DNA of 64,000 bases from Heterotrichella gracilis. Lineage: Eukaryota > Sar > Xanthophyceae > Tribonematales > Xanthonemataceae. Shown here in pieces: positions 1 through 14,240 of the stretch; position 1 is the first letter of the stretch, and each line of letters begins with the position of its first letter. The notes under the pieces are model-generated. The model was not told where the DNA came from. It worked only from the letters and a program-made list of their open reading frames with translations, and did not search any database. Location of the stretch: assembly GCA_032358255.1 (NCBI GenBank), contig JAULBX010030263.1, positions 1 through 64,000 on the forward strand. Direction: 5' to 3'. A program made the translations under genes and the position numbers.

Positions 1-428
1 CCCCAATTTGGGGGGTGAAATACGACCTCGACAAACCCTGGTAATTTCCTACTGTAGGCCATTTGGCAGTGCGATAAATTTTTTCCATCACCGGTCTTAG
101 AGCCCACAGGCAGTCTGGTGGTTATACAAGACAACTCATGACAACTGATGAGCCCTCTGGTTTCATCATATGGTGGAGAACAACAGCGGGCCTGTCAGAC
201 TCTGATACAGGCTGCCATGATCTTCACGCCACCTCCAGGCTTGCCTCAGGAAAAGGGGCACCCATGAGGTGGCAAAGGGTGGCAGCAGCATCAAGGTAAC
301 AACCTCCTGAATATCTGCAAGCCCCAACCCCAACCTCTCACCGCATAGCGGGGCAATAATTGGCCAAGCCACGCTCAACCCACCCCGTGGTGTGCACTTG
401 CTGCCCGCGCTCCGCCACATCCTGGCTC
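1..428. other. Left-edge spacer downstream of the methyltransferase gene
   Basis: No gene was recognised here. The stretch lies 3' of the minus-strand methyltransferase stop codon and would hold its 3' UTR. Reading frames exist on both strands, but none has a recognisable domain or clear splice structure. Confidence 0.5.
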
Positions 429-2681
429 CTATTCCAACCAGCTAGTTGCCACACCCTGCTCGCCATCCAGCCCATACGCAACCCCTGCCCCCCCTGCCAA
501 CCCCTCAGCCTTCCCGCCCCCCTGCCGATGTACCGCCTTGGTGATTCGGCCCAGTACGACCCCCCCGGGCTGCTGCCCATGCTGCGGTCTCGTGCTGCGC
601 CCCGCGACGCCATGTGGCGCAAGCTGCTTTTGATGCAACCGCCCGCTACGACGCTCCCCATTAGCCCCCACAACCTGCTTGCGCCGGCTCCGACCCGACA
701 TGAAGGCTGCCAGCGCCATGGGGGCACCATCCAGGGAGGGGCCTGCAGACAGGCAGGGATGTTTGGCACATTTGTGCATGCTGCACAGATTCACGCGGTG
801 CCAGGCATGATGGCAAAGAGACAACGACACCCTGTGGACTACTATTATTGCAAGGCGGTGGTTACGATGGGGGCGCAGGATCATGCGCACAGTAGCAAAC
901 AGCAGATTACAGTGCCACACTGTAATCTGCATTTCAGAGTGGGTATCAGGGTGGGTAGTTGAACACACTCACCTGCCGCCACTGGCTTTCCTGCTGCTGC
1001 TCCCAGTTCTTGCCCAGAACCACTGGGGCCACATTGGTGGGCGGCATCACTGCCGGAACCACAAGCAACCTCCTCTAGCACCTCCGCTGTTTGCTTGTGC
1101 AAGGACCGGGCAGCCTGTGCATGCGGCGCAGCTACTGCCGGGAAATAGTGCGACAGTGTGGGTTGCACCAGCACCCCGCTTGGCACAACGGGGGCGGGAT
1201 GGGCTGGCCCAGGGGATGAGTATGGGTCGGATTTCTCAAAGATGTATGCCTTGAAGCTCCGCCCACTCCCTGCATGTGATAAAAATTGTGTAACAGCGGA
1301 TTTTAAAGTTCGAGCTCCCGTGGATGCAGCCCGTGGCCACCTGGAACACGCATGGTACTACAACCGTGGTGTCACTTCCAAGGCCCACAAAAGGGGCCAG
1401 GGCAAATGGCACAACAGCGCCAGCGCCTGTCCACTGGCAACAAAGGGCAGTGGTCAAGATAGTGCACAGCGTGCAATGCGTTGGCGTTCTTACACCATGT
1501 ATAGCAATATAATACTTTCAGATGCAAAGGAGGGATTTACATACCTGACATGGACACTGAGAAGCTGTCCTTCAGAGTGAGTGGGCCAAAGCCCAATGAC
1601 CGCATGACCACCGCTGGGTGCTGGCCCCTGATCCCTCGCTGCACCACTGCAACTGCCTGCACCACAGGTGCAAAAATTCATCGCTTGTATGACGACAGCA
1701 TACAGGGATCCCTGCAAGTATATCCTAAGCAGGTCCACAGTGCCGTGCGTTGCACTGCACAGAGGAGGGGGGGTTACCGCTGATATTTCTCATTCAAACA
1801 AGAGATCCACAGCCCCATGTGTAGCATCGCCTGCACAATGGTGGTTGACGCTCACCCACCTTCAGTGTCGTGGAAGCCGCAAAGAGTGCCCCAAAGGCCT
1901 TCTTTCCCTCGGGAGGCACCCCCTCCCAAAAGGAGTATGCATGCGTTGCTGGGCTCAGGGTGGGCAGCTGCGCAGGAAGGCAACATTGGCTTGAGAGGAT
2001 GGGCTTGACAAGTGCTCACAAGGAAAGATAGAACAGCACCACGACGCATGGCTTGAGTGAATGGGATTAACAGACGCTCACAGCACAAGGTAGAACAGCA
2101 CCGCAGTGCATGGCTTGAGTGGATGGGCTTGACGGATGCTCACAGGAAAAGACAGAACAACACCGCAACGGCGCTGTGCCAACCAACTGTAGAGGGTGAC
2201 TTACGTTCTCAACTGGTGCACAGTAGATTGCGGGGGCTGTCAGCACACCAGGCGTGTGCCCACGTCTTTGCAGCTGTGAGAAAGTCTGCTGTAGGAAAGC
2301 CAGCGCCTTGTCACACTTCACTTGGTCGATCTCCACCCCAAAACCAGACTGGACCCCAGGGTTCAGCAGTGCATGGGCGACGGGCCTCCCCAGCCCAGCT
2401 CCAACATCCACAAAGCAGCTTTGAGAGTCAAGTCCACAGTGTTGCTGAAGTGCATTGAGGACCTTGCACATCCCGCCTCTGGAAATGCTGCCGTACAGGC
2501 CCTCCACGCCCTCGCCCCCTCCAAGCTTCGTCTGCACATGCATGCATGCATTTAGGTCACTGCATCCTTTGAACAAAACAACCGCGCGGCCTGTAGCGGT
2601 GCAGTGAGTGCGTTCACACCATAATCTTACCTCAACCGATTGCATTATCGAGTACAGGCACTTTACGCGAGGGTCGTCCAT
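429..2681 (-). CDS. DOT1-like SAM-dependent methyltransferase with a PIP box
   Basis: Six exons join in phase to about 402 aa: 2631-2681, 2205-2531, 1860-1967, 1545-1656, 973-1269 and 429-742. Residues 29-43 (LYGSISRGGM...) resemble the D1 loop of DOT1-type histone methyltransferases. Residues 57-65 (FVDVGAGLG) are SAM motif I, followed by GVEID, the usual acidic SAM-ribose position. THAYSFWEGVP and the strand SGSGRSFKAYIF close the fold. Residues 235-242 read QPTLSHYF, a canonical PCNA-interacting PIP box. A basic, disordered tail with GRSRRK follows and could be a nuclear localisation signal. From the family, the substrate is probably a protein, perhaps a histone; coupling to replication or repair is inferred from the PIP box. 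Activity on H3K79 is not shown. The ATG at 2681 opens the first in-phase exon. Confidence 0.75.
902..930. repeat. 13-bp perfect inverted repeat (hairpin)
   Basis: GCAGATTACAGTG at 902-914 is the exact reverse complement of 918-930, with a 3-nt loop (cca). It lies in the last intron of the methyltransferase gene. Confidence 0.9.
1142..1165 (-). other. PIP-box coding segment
   Basis: On the minus strand these 24 bases encode Q-P-T-L-S-H-Y-F. This fits the PCNA-interacting consensus Q-x-x-(L/I/M)-x-x-(F/Y)-(F/Y) at every fixed position. It sits just C-terminal to the methyltransferase fold, in a disordered linker. Confidence 0.8.
1999..2172. repeat. 62-bp tandem repeat, about 2.8 copies
   Basis: Units start at 1999, 2061 and 2123; each begins ATGGG(C/A)TT and runs through a block containing AGAACA(G/A)CACC and, in the first two units, GCATGGCTTGAG. 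The array fills most of intron 2 of the methyltransferase gene. It is not a copy of the flanking exons. Confidence 0.85.
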
Positions 2682-3606
2682 GTTGTGTCACCAGGATTTG
2701 AACTGGTGAGATTGGATGTGGGCAGTTCGTGGAACACGTCAACTCATATCTGATAGTGACAGCAGCAGAGTGTTCAATTCGTTACAGCGGGTCAATGAAT
2801 AGGCAAAGGATAGGCGCGGGTGGCTGCACAGGACTGCCGCCTGTTCACGCTGGGGCATGCACAGGGGAAAGTTGTTCAAACAGGGGGAAGATGGAGGTGC
2901 AATTTCAACAGCGTGTGCTGAGCAGTGGTGTGATAGAGGATGAAGTAGTGTTATAATTATAATGTCCGTGTGGTATGGCGTGTTGCTAGCTTTGAAGTCT
3001 TCACAGCTACGCAGCTTGGTGCATGTGACCTCTAAAACATTTTTAAAAAAAGGTTAATCTTAAAAAATAAATTATTGGTGCTGTGGCCACGGCCGGCCAG
3101 TGACTCGACACCAGCCACAATCTTGCCCCATTTTTTTAGCGATGGTATAGGGGACCCCCGTGAATCTGGCATCTCACCAGGACACCTTGTAGGGATGAGT
3201 AAATGCAATTGCGTGCCCGCTCATGCACAGGGCTGCAGTGATGGGTGTCATTGTTCCCAGGGCCCAATACCCGCAAGCTCGAAAATTGCCCAACAAAACC
3301 CGCGACAGAATGTATTGACAAATTGTTGAAATGAAAGGACGGTAGGAAACAAAGCTTAGGAAATGAGCAGGAGGTATACCAGCATGTACCCTCAGCCTGC
3401 CATGCTTTGAACTTGGTCATTGAGCAGGGCATGCTTTCTCGCTGTTGACAATCTTCAGGGACGGTACTTGTAGTACAAGTCACAATGGGCGTATTATTAC
3501 CTTGCTAGCCTAGATAATAAATGTTCAAGAGCAAAAACAGTAGAAGAATATATTCAGACATATTTGGGCTATAGCGTTTAGGCTGGACATAGCGCCCAAG
3601 TAACGG
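2682..3606. other. Spacer between two minus-strand genes
   Basis: This 925-bp stretch should contain the 3' UTR of the glycosyltransferase gene and the promoter and 5' UTR of the methyltransferase gene. It has an A/T-rich patch near 3040-3080. No exon-like coding segment was recognised. Confidence 0.5.
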
Positions 3607-6600
3607 CTACAGAGATGGAGCTCGCCTCTTCCCTGAGTATAATTGATTAAACCGCTCGTGCTGCAACACCCAGAAAGCAGGCTTGAGGCAGATGTCAGCA
3701 TACCACCGCAACAGGTCCTCCTGTGCCTGCGGCACGTTATGCACACGGAACCACGACCCCAAATAAAGCACTTGTTGCTGCGAGTGCTGGTTCAGTTGCG
3801 CCGCGAGGTCATTGTAGTCAATATCCCTCCATTCACTTCTCCTGGAGAATGCAGGCGTGCCTTCTAATGACGGCTCCCACAGGAGGGTGTTGGATGGTGC
3901 TGGGATGGCGGAAGCATTTTGATGCCGAGCAGGGAGAGAGGCCAGCATGTGCTTGAAGTCAGGCCAGTGGACGAGGCCCTTGATGGCTTCTGCCTTGTCT
4001 TCGCTGTGTTCTGCCTGCAAGGGGTCACACCTGGATTAGGGTTTAGGGTTGTCTTCGCTGTGCTCTGCCTGCAAGGGGTCACACCTGGGATAGGGTTTAG
4101 GGTTGTCGTCACTGTGCTCTGCCTGCAAGGGGTCACACCTGGATTAGGATTTAGGGTTGTCGTCACTGTGCCCCAGGGCAGGTGCCATCATTAGGTGGTG
4201 ATGGTGACAGTGGATGTGCCTGTGTGACTGCAAAGCATGTAATGTTTGTAGTCAGGAATGACACTAATGCCATAGCAAAAGGGTAAAAGATGGCATCATT
4301 GTGCCACTGAACTTGCACCCGTATGTGGCCTCACCCCTCCTTTGTAGCACTCGTGGGTCAGGAAGTGGAACCTGAAGCAGGCAAAGGCCTCGTAGGGGTA
4401 GAACTCATCCACAACGGGGATGACCGTTTCAAGGTAGTTCCACGCGGGCGTGCCTCGGTACCATGCCTGGCCAAACGTGGGCTGCTTGAAAAGCCACGTG
4501 TTGTTGCAGGAGATCATGGGGAACACGATGGACCGCTTGCTCATGTGAGCCGCCTGCAAGGAGCAGCAAGGGGTGCGGGTTGAATGCGCTGCACAAAACT
4601 GCCAGGCCAGCAACCCCCGTCACAGAATAGAAAGATGCTGAATAAAGACAAATGGTCATCAGCATGGCGGAGTGTGAATTGTACTACTGCACCAAGGACA
4701 ATGCATGTATTAATACACATGGCCCATGGCACCTCTTTCAAGCAATGCTACAAGTTTACATGCATGCAACATGGCTGTGCACACCATGCAAGGATGAATG
4801 TCATGAAAAGCACATCACCACCATTATCAGGGAGCATGCATACATGCTCACCAGCGACAGGAAAATGATGCTCCTGAAAATGTCATCCTCCTCTCCCTCC
4901 ATCACCAGCCCAGGGTGGAACAATATGACATTGGGAACGGGCTGGGCAGCCGTTGACACGTAATCATAGTGGCCAACCTTCCCAAAGTAGCGCGCCATCA
5001 GCTCATTCACCCGCCAGTGGTACCAGCCGCACACCTTGAAGTACAAGACCCTAGCAGGGTTCCAGCCTCCGATGTACACTGTGTGGCCAATGACCACCGC
5101 TGGAGGAGCCTTCCCCCACCAGTTGCCGCTGCGATGCCCTGGAAAGGAACCCAGCCGGCATTGTGAGGTGGTGGGGTTCATATGATGGCATTGTGAGGTT
5201 GCAGTGATCATGTTACATGTAATGGGATTCTGAGGGGGCAGGGTATATAATGGCATTGTGTGGGCGTAGGATTTTATCCTGCATAAATATCAAGAGGGTG
5301 TAGGGTATATATATTGTGTAGGGTTCATATTTGTACTGCTTGTACTTTGCCATGCTGCATGACTCATGCATGGGCCCACTCGGCACTGCCTTATGGATGG
5401 GCATATGAGCACACTGCCACGACAACCCGCCGCATGATACGCCATACCTTGGTTGAAGCTCTGGATCAGCAGCGTCTGCTCACATGCTGAGAACTCCACC
5501 GGCCAGTCCCGCCTGGCGCTTGCATCGGCAGTCCAGGGCCGGCCGCTCTCCTCCACCACCACGTCCCTCAGCTTTTGTGCAAACGCCTCCCTTGGCAGCG
5601 GTGGCAGCATGGGGCCGCCTATGAGCGCCTGCTCCTCAGGGCTATCCTCCTCGGGGAGGACAAGCACCTGTCGCGCCACCAGTTCCACTGCAAAAAAGGC
5701 ACGAGAGGGCTGATAAGGGTACCAATTTCGCCAGGCAGTGATCCATGCACTACAGCTTTGGAAGGCAAAAGAAAAGAAGTGCAATTATCAAGTTTGTGGC
5801 GCCACTGCAACCGAGGCCAGGAGAGGGCTGTTTGTGTCATTTTGGGTGAGTTACAGGTATGCAACTGCGTGCCGAGAGGAAGTCACAAAGATACAATCGT
5901 TCGTACAGTTAGCTTTACTTTTGAGTACATGAACACCTATACTTTTTCGTGTCTGCATTTTCCCTTGCATTCCCATATTATTACCAATCTACAAGTCTTG
6001 CCGCCCAATTGGTCGCATGTACTAATTAATTACGCTTTACAGAAGATGTGGCACCCACCCACCTGGCATCTTGAAGCGCTGCTTCCACTCCTCAGGTACA
6101 TTGCTCTCAAGTACCCGGCTCCTGTTGGTACGGACAGACATCTGCGCCACATGTGCACACGCATGGTCAGCCAATCAAAATTCAAGACGCTGTATGCAAG
6201 CACACTTATCTGGTGCCAAGTATGGCAAATGCAAATGCAGGAGCAATGGAGCTCCCCCAACCAGAACCCAGATGGCATGCTTGTGGTGCGCTTTGGCACA
6301 GCTGGCAGCTCAATACTTTATTCCTAATAACCAACACTAATCACAAAGTGACGTCAGCTGCCAAGGACATGTTGGATGTTGTGCAAGTATTGCAATGATT
6401 CTTTTTACTGCAATAAGGCTTTGTACGTCCAAAACATATATGATGAAAGCCTTCGGTTTATTATTTCGGGAATGCACGCCATGCACCTGCAAATGTGGTT
6501 TCCCAAAAACCTTCTACCCCCGCGCTTGACCCACCGCTCTGCCAATACTGGAGCGCTTATGGTATCTCTCTGAGCAATCGGGTGCCGCTCCCTCCCTGCA

Positions 6601-9316
6601 ATTAAACAGGGTTGTGGACACCCGATGGCCCACAATCACTGCTGCCAACACCTCGTTCATCAAATTCTGCTCAAAGATGTAGTCGCCCAGGCACTCTTGG
6701 ATGTTTGACCCCACTCCCAGCGACCTGAGCCACTCAACCCCCTTGGGCTCCGACCAGCGCACCACCTGCAGATGGGGTGCGTGCATGGGCAATTCAGGGA
6801 TGCATTGGGCAAAATTATATTACAGCCTTTACTTAAGCGTAAGGTGAGAAAGAGGATTTCCCAAAGGAAGGGAAGGGGTTTTCCTCCAGTCCACCATCTC
6901 GTCTCTTGCAAGTTTGCCAGAAAGTGCCCGCCATGCATATGCACCGCAGCATTGGCTGGCATTTTGCAGCAAAACTACCGTTTTCTGGGGACAGGTACAT
7001 TGTCTTAAGCCCCAGCCACAGTAATATTGATGGTATGTCTAACGTGCCCAGTCACCCAGCAGGTGCAGCTCTCAACACAGCTTGGTTGCGACGCCAAAGA
7101 TAATGCAAGGCGATCCTATGATTATGACGTACCCGATCAATGTACTCCATAATCATCCTCAGCACAGGCCCATCAGGGTCAGCATTCTGGAAGTAGTTCA
7201 CCCCCGTGTTTATCTCCCCTGGCCGCGTCTCATCCCCCGCAATGTGCGTCATGTTCTCAAAGGGCCCCTGCTTCACATACTGGTAGAAGTCTGCATGGAA
7301 AACCACATCCAGGTCCATGACCAGGACATTGAACCCCAGCCGCAGCATGCGAGCCAGGTACCACCAGCGCATGAGCCACACGGGCCGCATGCCCTCCATC
7401 ACCTCCCCGGGGGAGGATGGGTCGGTGATGATGGAGTCCCAGGCGCAACCTGCACATACAGCAGCACCTTCTGATGCCACGTTTGGGGTTTGAAGAGGCA
7501 AAACGATGGGCACACATACAAGACCAAGGGTGGATGGAGTCCCAGGCGCAACCTACTAGACAGCGGCACTTCTGATGCCACGCTGGGTATTGAGGTGGCT
7601 GGTGCAAATATGGGCACATATACAAGACCAGGGGTGGATGAGGCTGTGATGGTGAAGTCCCAGGCGCAACCTGCATGTCCAGCACCAGGATTTGGTGGTA
7701 GGTTGGGTATTGAGGTGGCTTTGCATTGCATTGCTGGTGCAAGAATGGGCACACATACAAACACCATGTTGCTGTCAATAGGAAAGCCCGGCACTCATGT
7801 CACATATAATCCCTGCGCCACATGAATCATGTGTTTCAGGGAGTTCATCAGGAGGGAGTATCAAACCGCCAACCATCCCTACTATTGCCACTCACACATC
7901 CGAAAAATGCACACACACCTTGCCCAAAGCTCTCATGCGAATCCATACATGGTGTTGCACACAGTTTCAAACGCCCATGCCACGACCAATGAGGCAGGTG
8001 CTGCCTCAGGTGCTGCCTCACCTCCCTCCGGAAACACTTTGAGGACGTCGGTGCACAGCTCCGCATCTGCCATGGTGCTCACCACCCAGTTGTTGTACCC
8101 CCAGTCACCCAGATTGAGCACCAGGTTGATCAGCTCCTGTGCGTTGCCCCTGCTGGAGGTCAGGAGCATGATCTCCTTCTTGTATGCACGCGCCTGCACA
8201 GATATGGAGCAACCGGTGTTGAGTTTTGCATGCGATTGTCTTTGGGGCTTGGCTAGTGCATGTGCTGGATTTGGGAGCCCTTGCAGCTGTCAGCGGCACG
8301 CCATTGGCCCCTCTGCCATGCAAAAGTTATCACATGTGGATGTACCTCTTGATCATGGAGGTCAGGAGCCTGTATGCACGTGCCTGCATGTGTGTGTAGC
8401 CATCCATGTTGGGTTTGCATGCGATTATTTAGGGGCTCGACTGTATGCAGGTGCAGCCTTGGGAGCACAATCCCGACCATTTGCATGGCCTGCGCCGCAC
8501 GCTGCGGTCCCTGGAGAATCACACATGCTGCATGTGACATGTGCAAGTCGAACTCTACCTTCAGCATGGCCTGCATCGCTCCCGGATGGTTGAGGTCTCC
8601 TGACCACCCTCTGGTTTTGCCCATGCTGAAGTACTCCCTGGAGGGCTGCACGTGCGCCATGCCCCACATGTCGCGCCTGCCGCTGAACCGCACCCACCGC
8701 TTGTAGGCGTGCTGCTCCTGCACAGCAGGTGGCAGCTCAGCAATCAGCAGAAATTCCATGCCAAGCCAGAGCTGGTTGGCACACACTGCCAGATAATTTG
8801 TAACCTGGCTGTATTGCTGCTACAGGGTGACTGTGCAAAGAGCTGTGCAATGCATCCCAGCCATGTGACCGTATGTGAACCCTTTCGCTCAGGATTTATA
8901 GGGTTTTGGGAAGGGTTTAGGGTTACCTTGTCAGACAGGTGGCTGAGGTCCATGAGGGCGGGTGGGGGCCCATAGGCCAGGGGGGTGAGACCGCGGTACA
9001 GCTGCAGGTGCTCGGGGTCACGAGGGGTGGTGACGTGGTGGGGGTGGGGAGCGGCCCTTTCGCCCCCTTGATGGCTGTCGGGGGCTGCACCTGTGTCCTG
9101 ATCGTGGCCTGCTGTGGGTGTGGTTGGCAGGGGGCCTTCGCTGGCCCTGCGGGCTGGTGTCCGCTCATGATGCGTGCCATCAGGGCCATGCTGTATCAAG
9201 GGTTGGAGCTGTTGGGCGCTGTTTTGGTGTCTACTGCTAGTGGGCTGTGGCGCGCTGGTGGGGATGGCGAGCAGGGCCACCCACAGCGCTGCAAGCTGCA
9301 CAACAGGGCGATGCAA
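3607..9316 (-). CDS. Nucleotide-diphospho-sugar transferase (PF03407-like glycosyltransferase)
   Basis: Ten exons join in phase to about 862 aa: 8927-9316, 8559-8804, 8022-8193, 7133-7449, 6535-6765, 6063-6141, 5448-5687, 4852-5138, 4335-4553 and 3607-4014. The N-terminus (MHRPVVQLAALWVALLAIP) is a signal peptide or anchor, placing the enzyme in the secretory pathway. The catalytic domain covers roughly residues 220-450. It has the pattern KEIMLLTSS...LVLNLGDWGYNN, then a hydrophobic strand ending in VMDLDVVF. D315 and D317 form the metal-binding DxD, and NTGVNYFQ is the family's product-side motif. This matches the fold used by plant arabinosyl- and xylosyltransferases. Sugar and acceptor are unknown. 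The last 400 residues are Trp/Tyr-rich and unrecognised. Three exon edges have tandem decoy copies in adjoining introns. Confidence 0.8.
3997..4170. repeat. 54-bp tandem repeat of an exon edge and its 3' splice site
   Basis: Copies start at 3997, 4051 and 4105, with a partial fourth from 4159. Each holds the first residues of the last glycosyltransferase exon, its acceptor (minus strand CTTGCAG|GCAGA), and a block with degenerate TTTAGGG. The 54-bp period is 18 codons, and the minus-strand frame stays open through all copies. Confidence 0.92.
7434..7770. repeat. Three tandem copies of the exon-4 acceptor region of the glycosyltransferase
   Basis: The segment GTCCCAGGCGCAACCT recurs at about 7436, 7539 and 7657, each followed by a related tail with TTCTGATGCCACG or GGGTATTGAGG and GGGCACA-ATACAA. 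The first copy is the real exon edge and splice acceptor. The others lie in the intron, with spacings of about 103 and 118 bp. Confidence 0.85.
8153..8445. repeat. Duplicated exon-3 acceptor region of the glycosyltransferase
   Basis: The block GGAGGTCAGGAGC...TGTATGCACG(C/T)GCCTGCA...TTTGCATGCGATT occurs at about 8153-8240 (real exon start) and again at about 8358-8430 inside the intron. The copy has lost about 12 coding bases. Confidence 0.8.
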
Positions 9317-10188
9317 TGCTGTGAAGGGCGATGTGAGCTAGTACCAGGCTATAATTTGCAGGCCACAATGTAACAGGATGCGCCGCGCGACAGGTGACAT
9401 ATGCAGGGTGGAATATGGAAGGCCAGGCTATAACACAGCCAGAGCATGGAAAATGTGTGCAGGGCTAGAAATAAATACCCCGGCCCTGCTTGCTCTAAGC
9501 AAATAGTACTATGGGTTCAGCAGGATTAGGAACCATTTGGCACCTACCAGGAAGGCTTCCCTTCCCATGCTGAGCCTATTTTGTGACCTGCGCTGGTTGG
9601 CAGTCCCCACGCGGCAGGCAGGCTGGCCATGCCATGCTCATGCGGGCCGGCTGGGCATGCCCCATGTCGTCAGAGGTTTCAGTGCCTGGTTAAGGGCATT
9701 GACTGCCACGTATTGCTGCACTCCAATTACGCACAGCACCCTGGCACTGTGGTACAAGGCAGCATGATACACAGGAAAGATGCAAGCTAGGACCAAGGAG
9801 ACCGGCATAAACAGTAGTCGAGGAAGTAACGCGCTAATATCAAGCAACTTAGGCGTTGGCTGATCCCACCGAAACCGGGAAGCCCTTATTAAGCCCAAAT
9901 TGTTTGGTGCATGCATGAAAATGCATGCATATATCAAGGGAATATAGGGATATCAAGGGGAAAAACACAATGCATGCAAAACGCATTTCCTATCGCGTCA
10001 AGATGTGCAGGTGGTGGACACTGTGCAGTATATTTATATATTAAACGTTGTTTTATTTAGAAAGTTGTCAGTCCAGGTGTACCGGTGCTTTGTCAAGTCG
10101 CACGCAAGGTTGTGGCTTTTTGGAAGCGAGAGACTGGAATACAAGTGTCGGGACTTGTGCTAAAGCAGGCGTTGCGTTGTGTTGAGCA
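9317..10188. promoter_or_regulatory. Divergent promoter spacer, glycosyltransferase and helicase
   Basis: These 872 bp separate start codons facing away from each other and should carry both promoters. Short TGCATGCA palindromes and an A/T-rich patch near 10030-10060 lie on the helicase side. No coding exon was recognised and no core promoter element is distinctive. Confidence 0.5.

Positions 10189-14240
<4,052 letters not shown>

Noticed and set aside
360-962. A 200-codon plus-strand frame near the left edge
   Set aside because: It is antisense to the methyltransferase's last exon and intron. It is Pro/Cys/His-rich without a domain, while the minus-strand frame joins in phase to the gene.
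1341-1426. A possible extra exon of the methyltransferase gene
   Set aside because: It has plausible borders, but joining 1545 directly to 1269 keeps phase and restores the conserved strand SGSGRSFKAYIF, so the segment is better read as intron.
3864-4166. A minus-strand frame of repeated NPxPGVTPCRQ units that looks like a repeat protein
   Set aside because: The units come from the 54-bp splice-site array; the real exon begins at 4014 and uses a different frame downstream.
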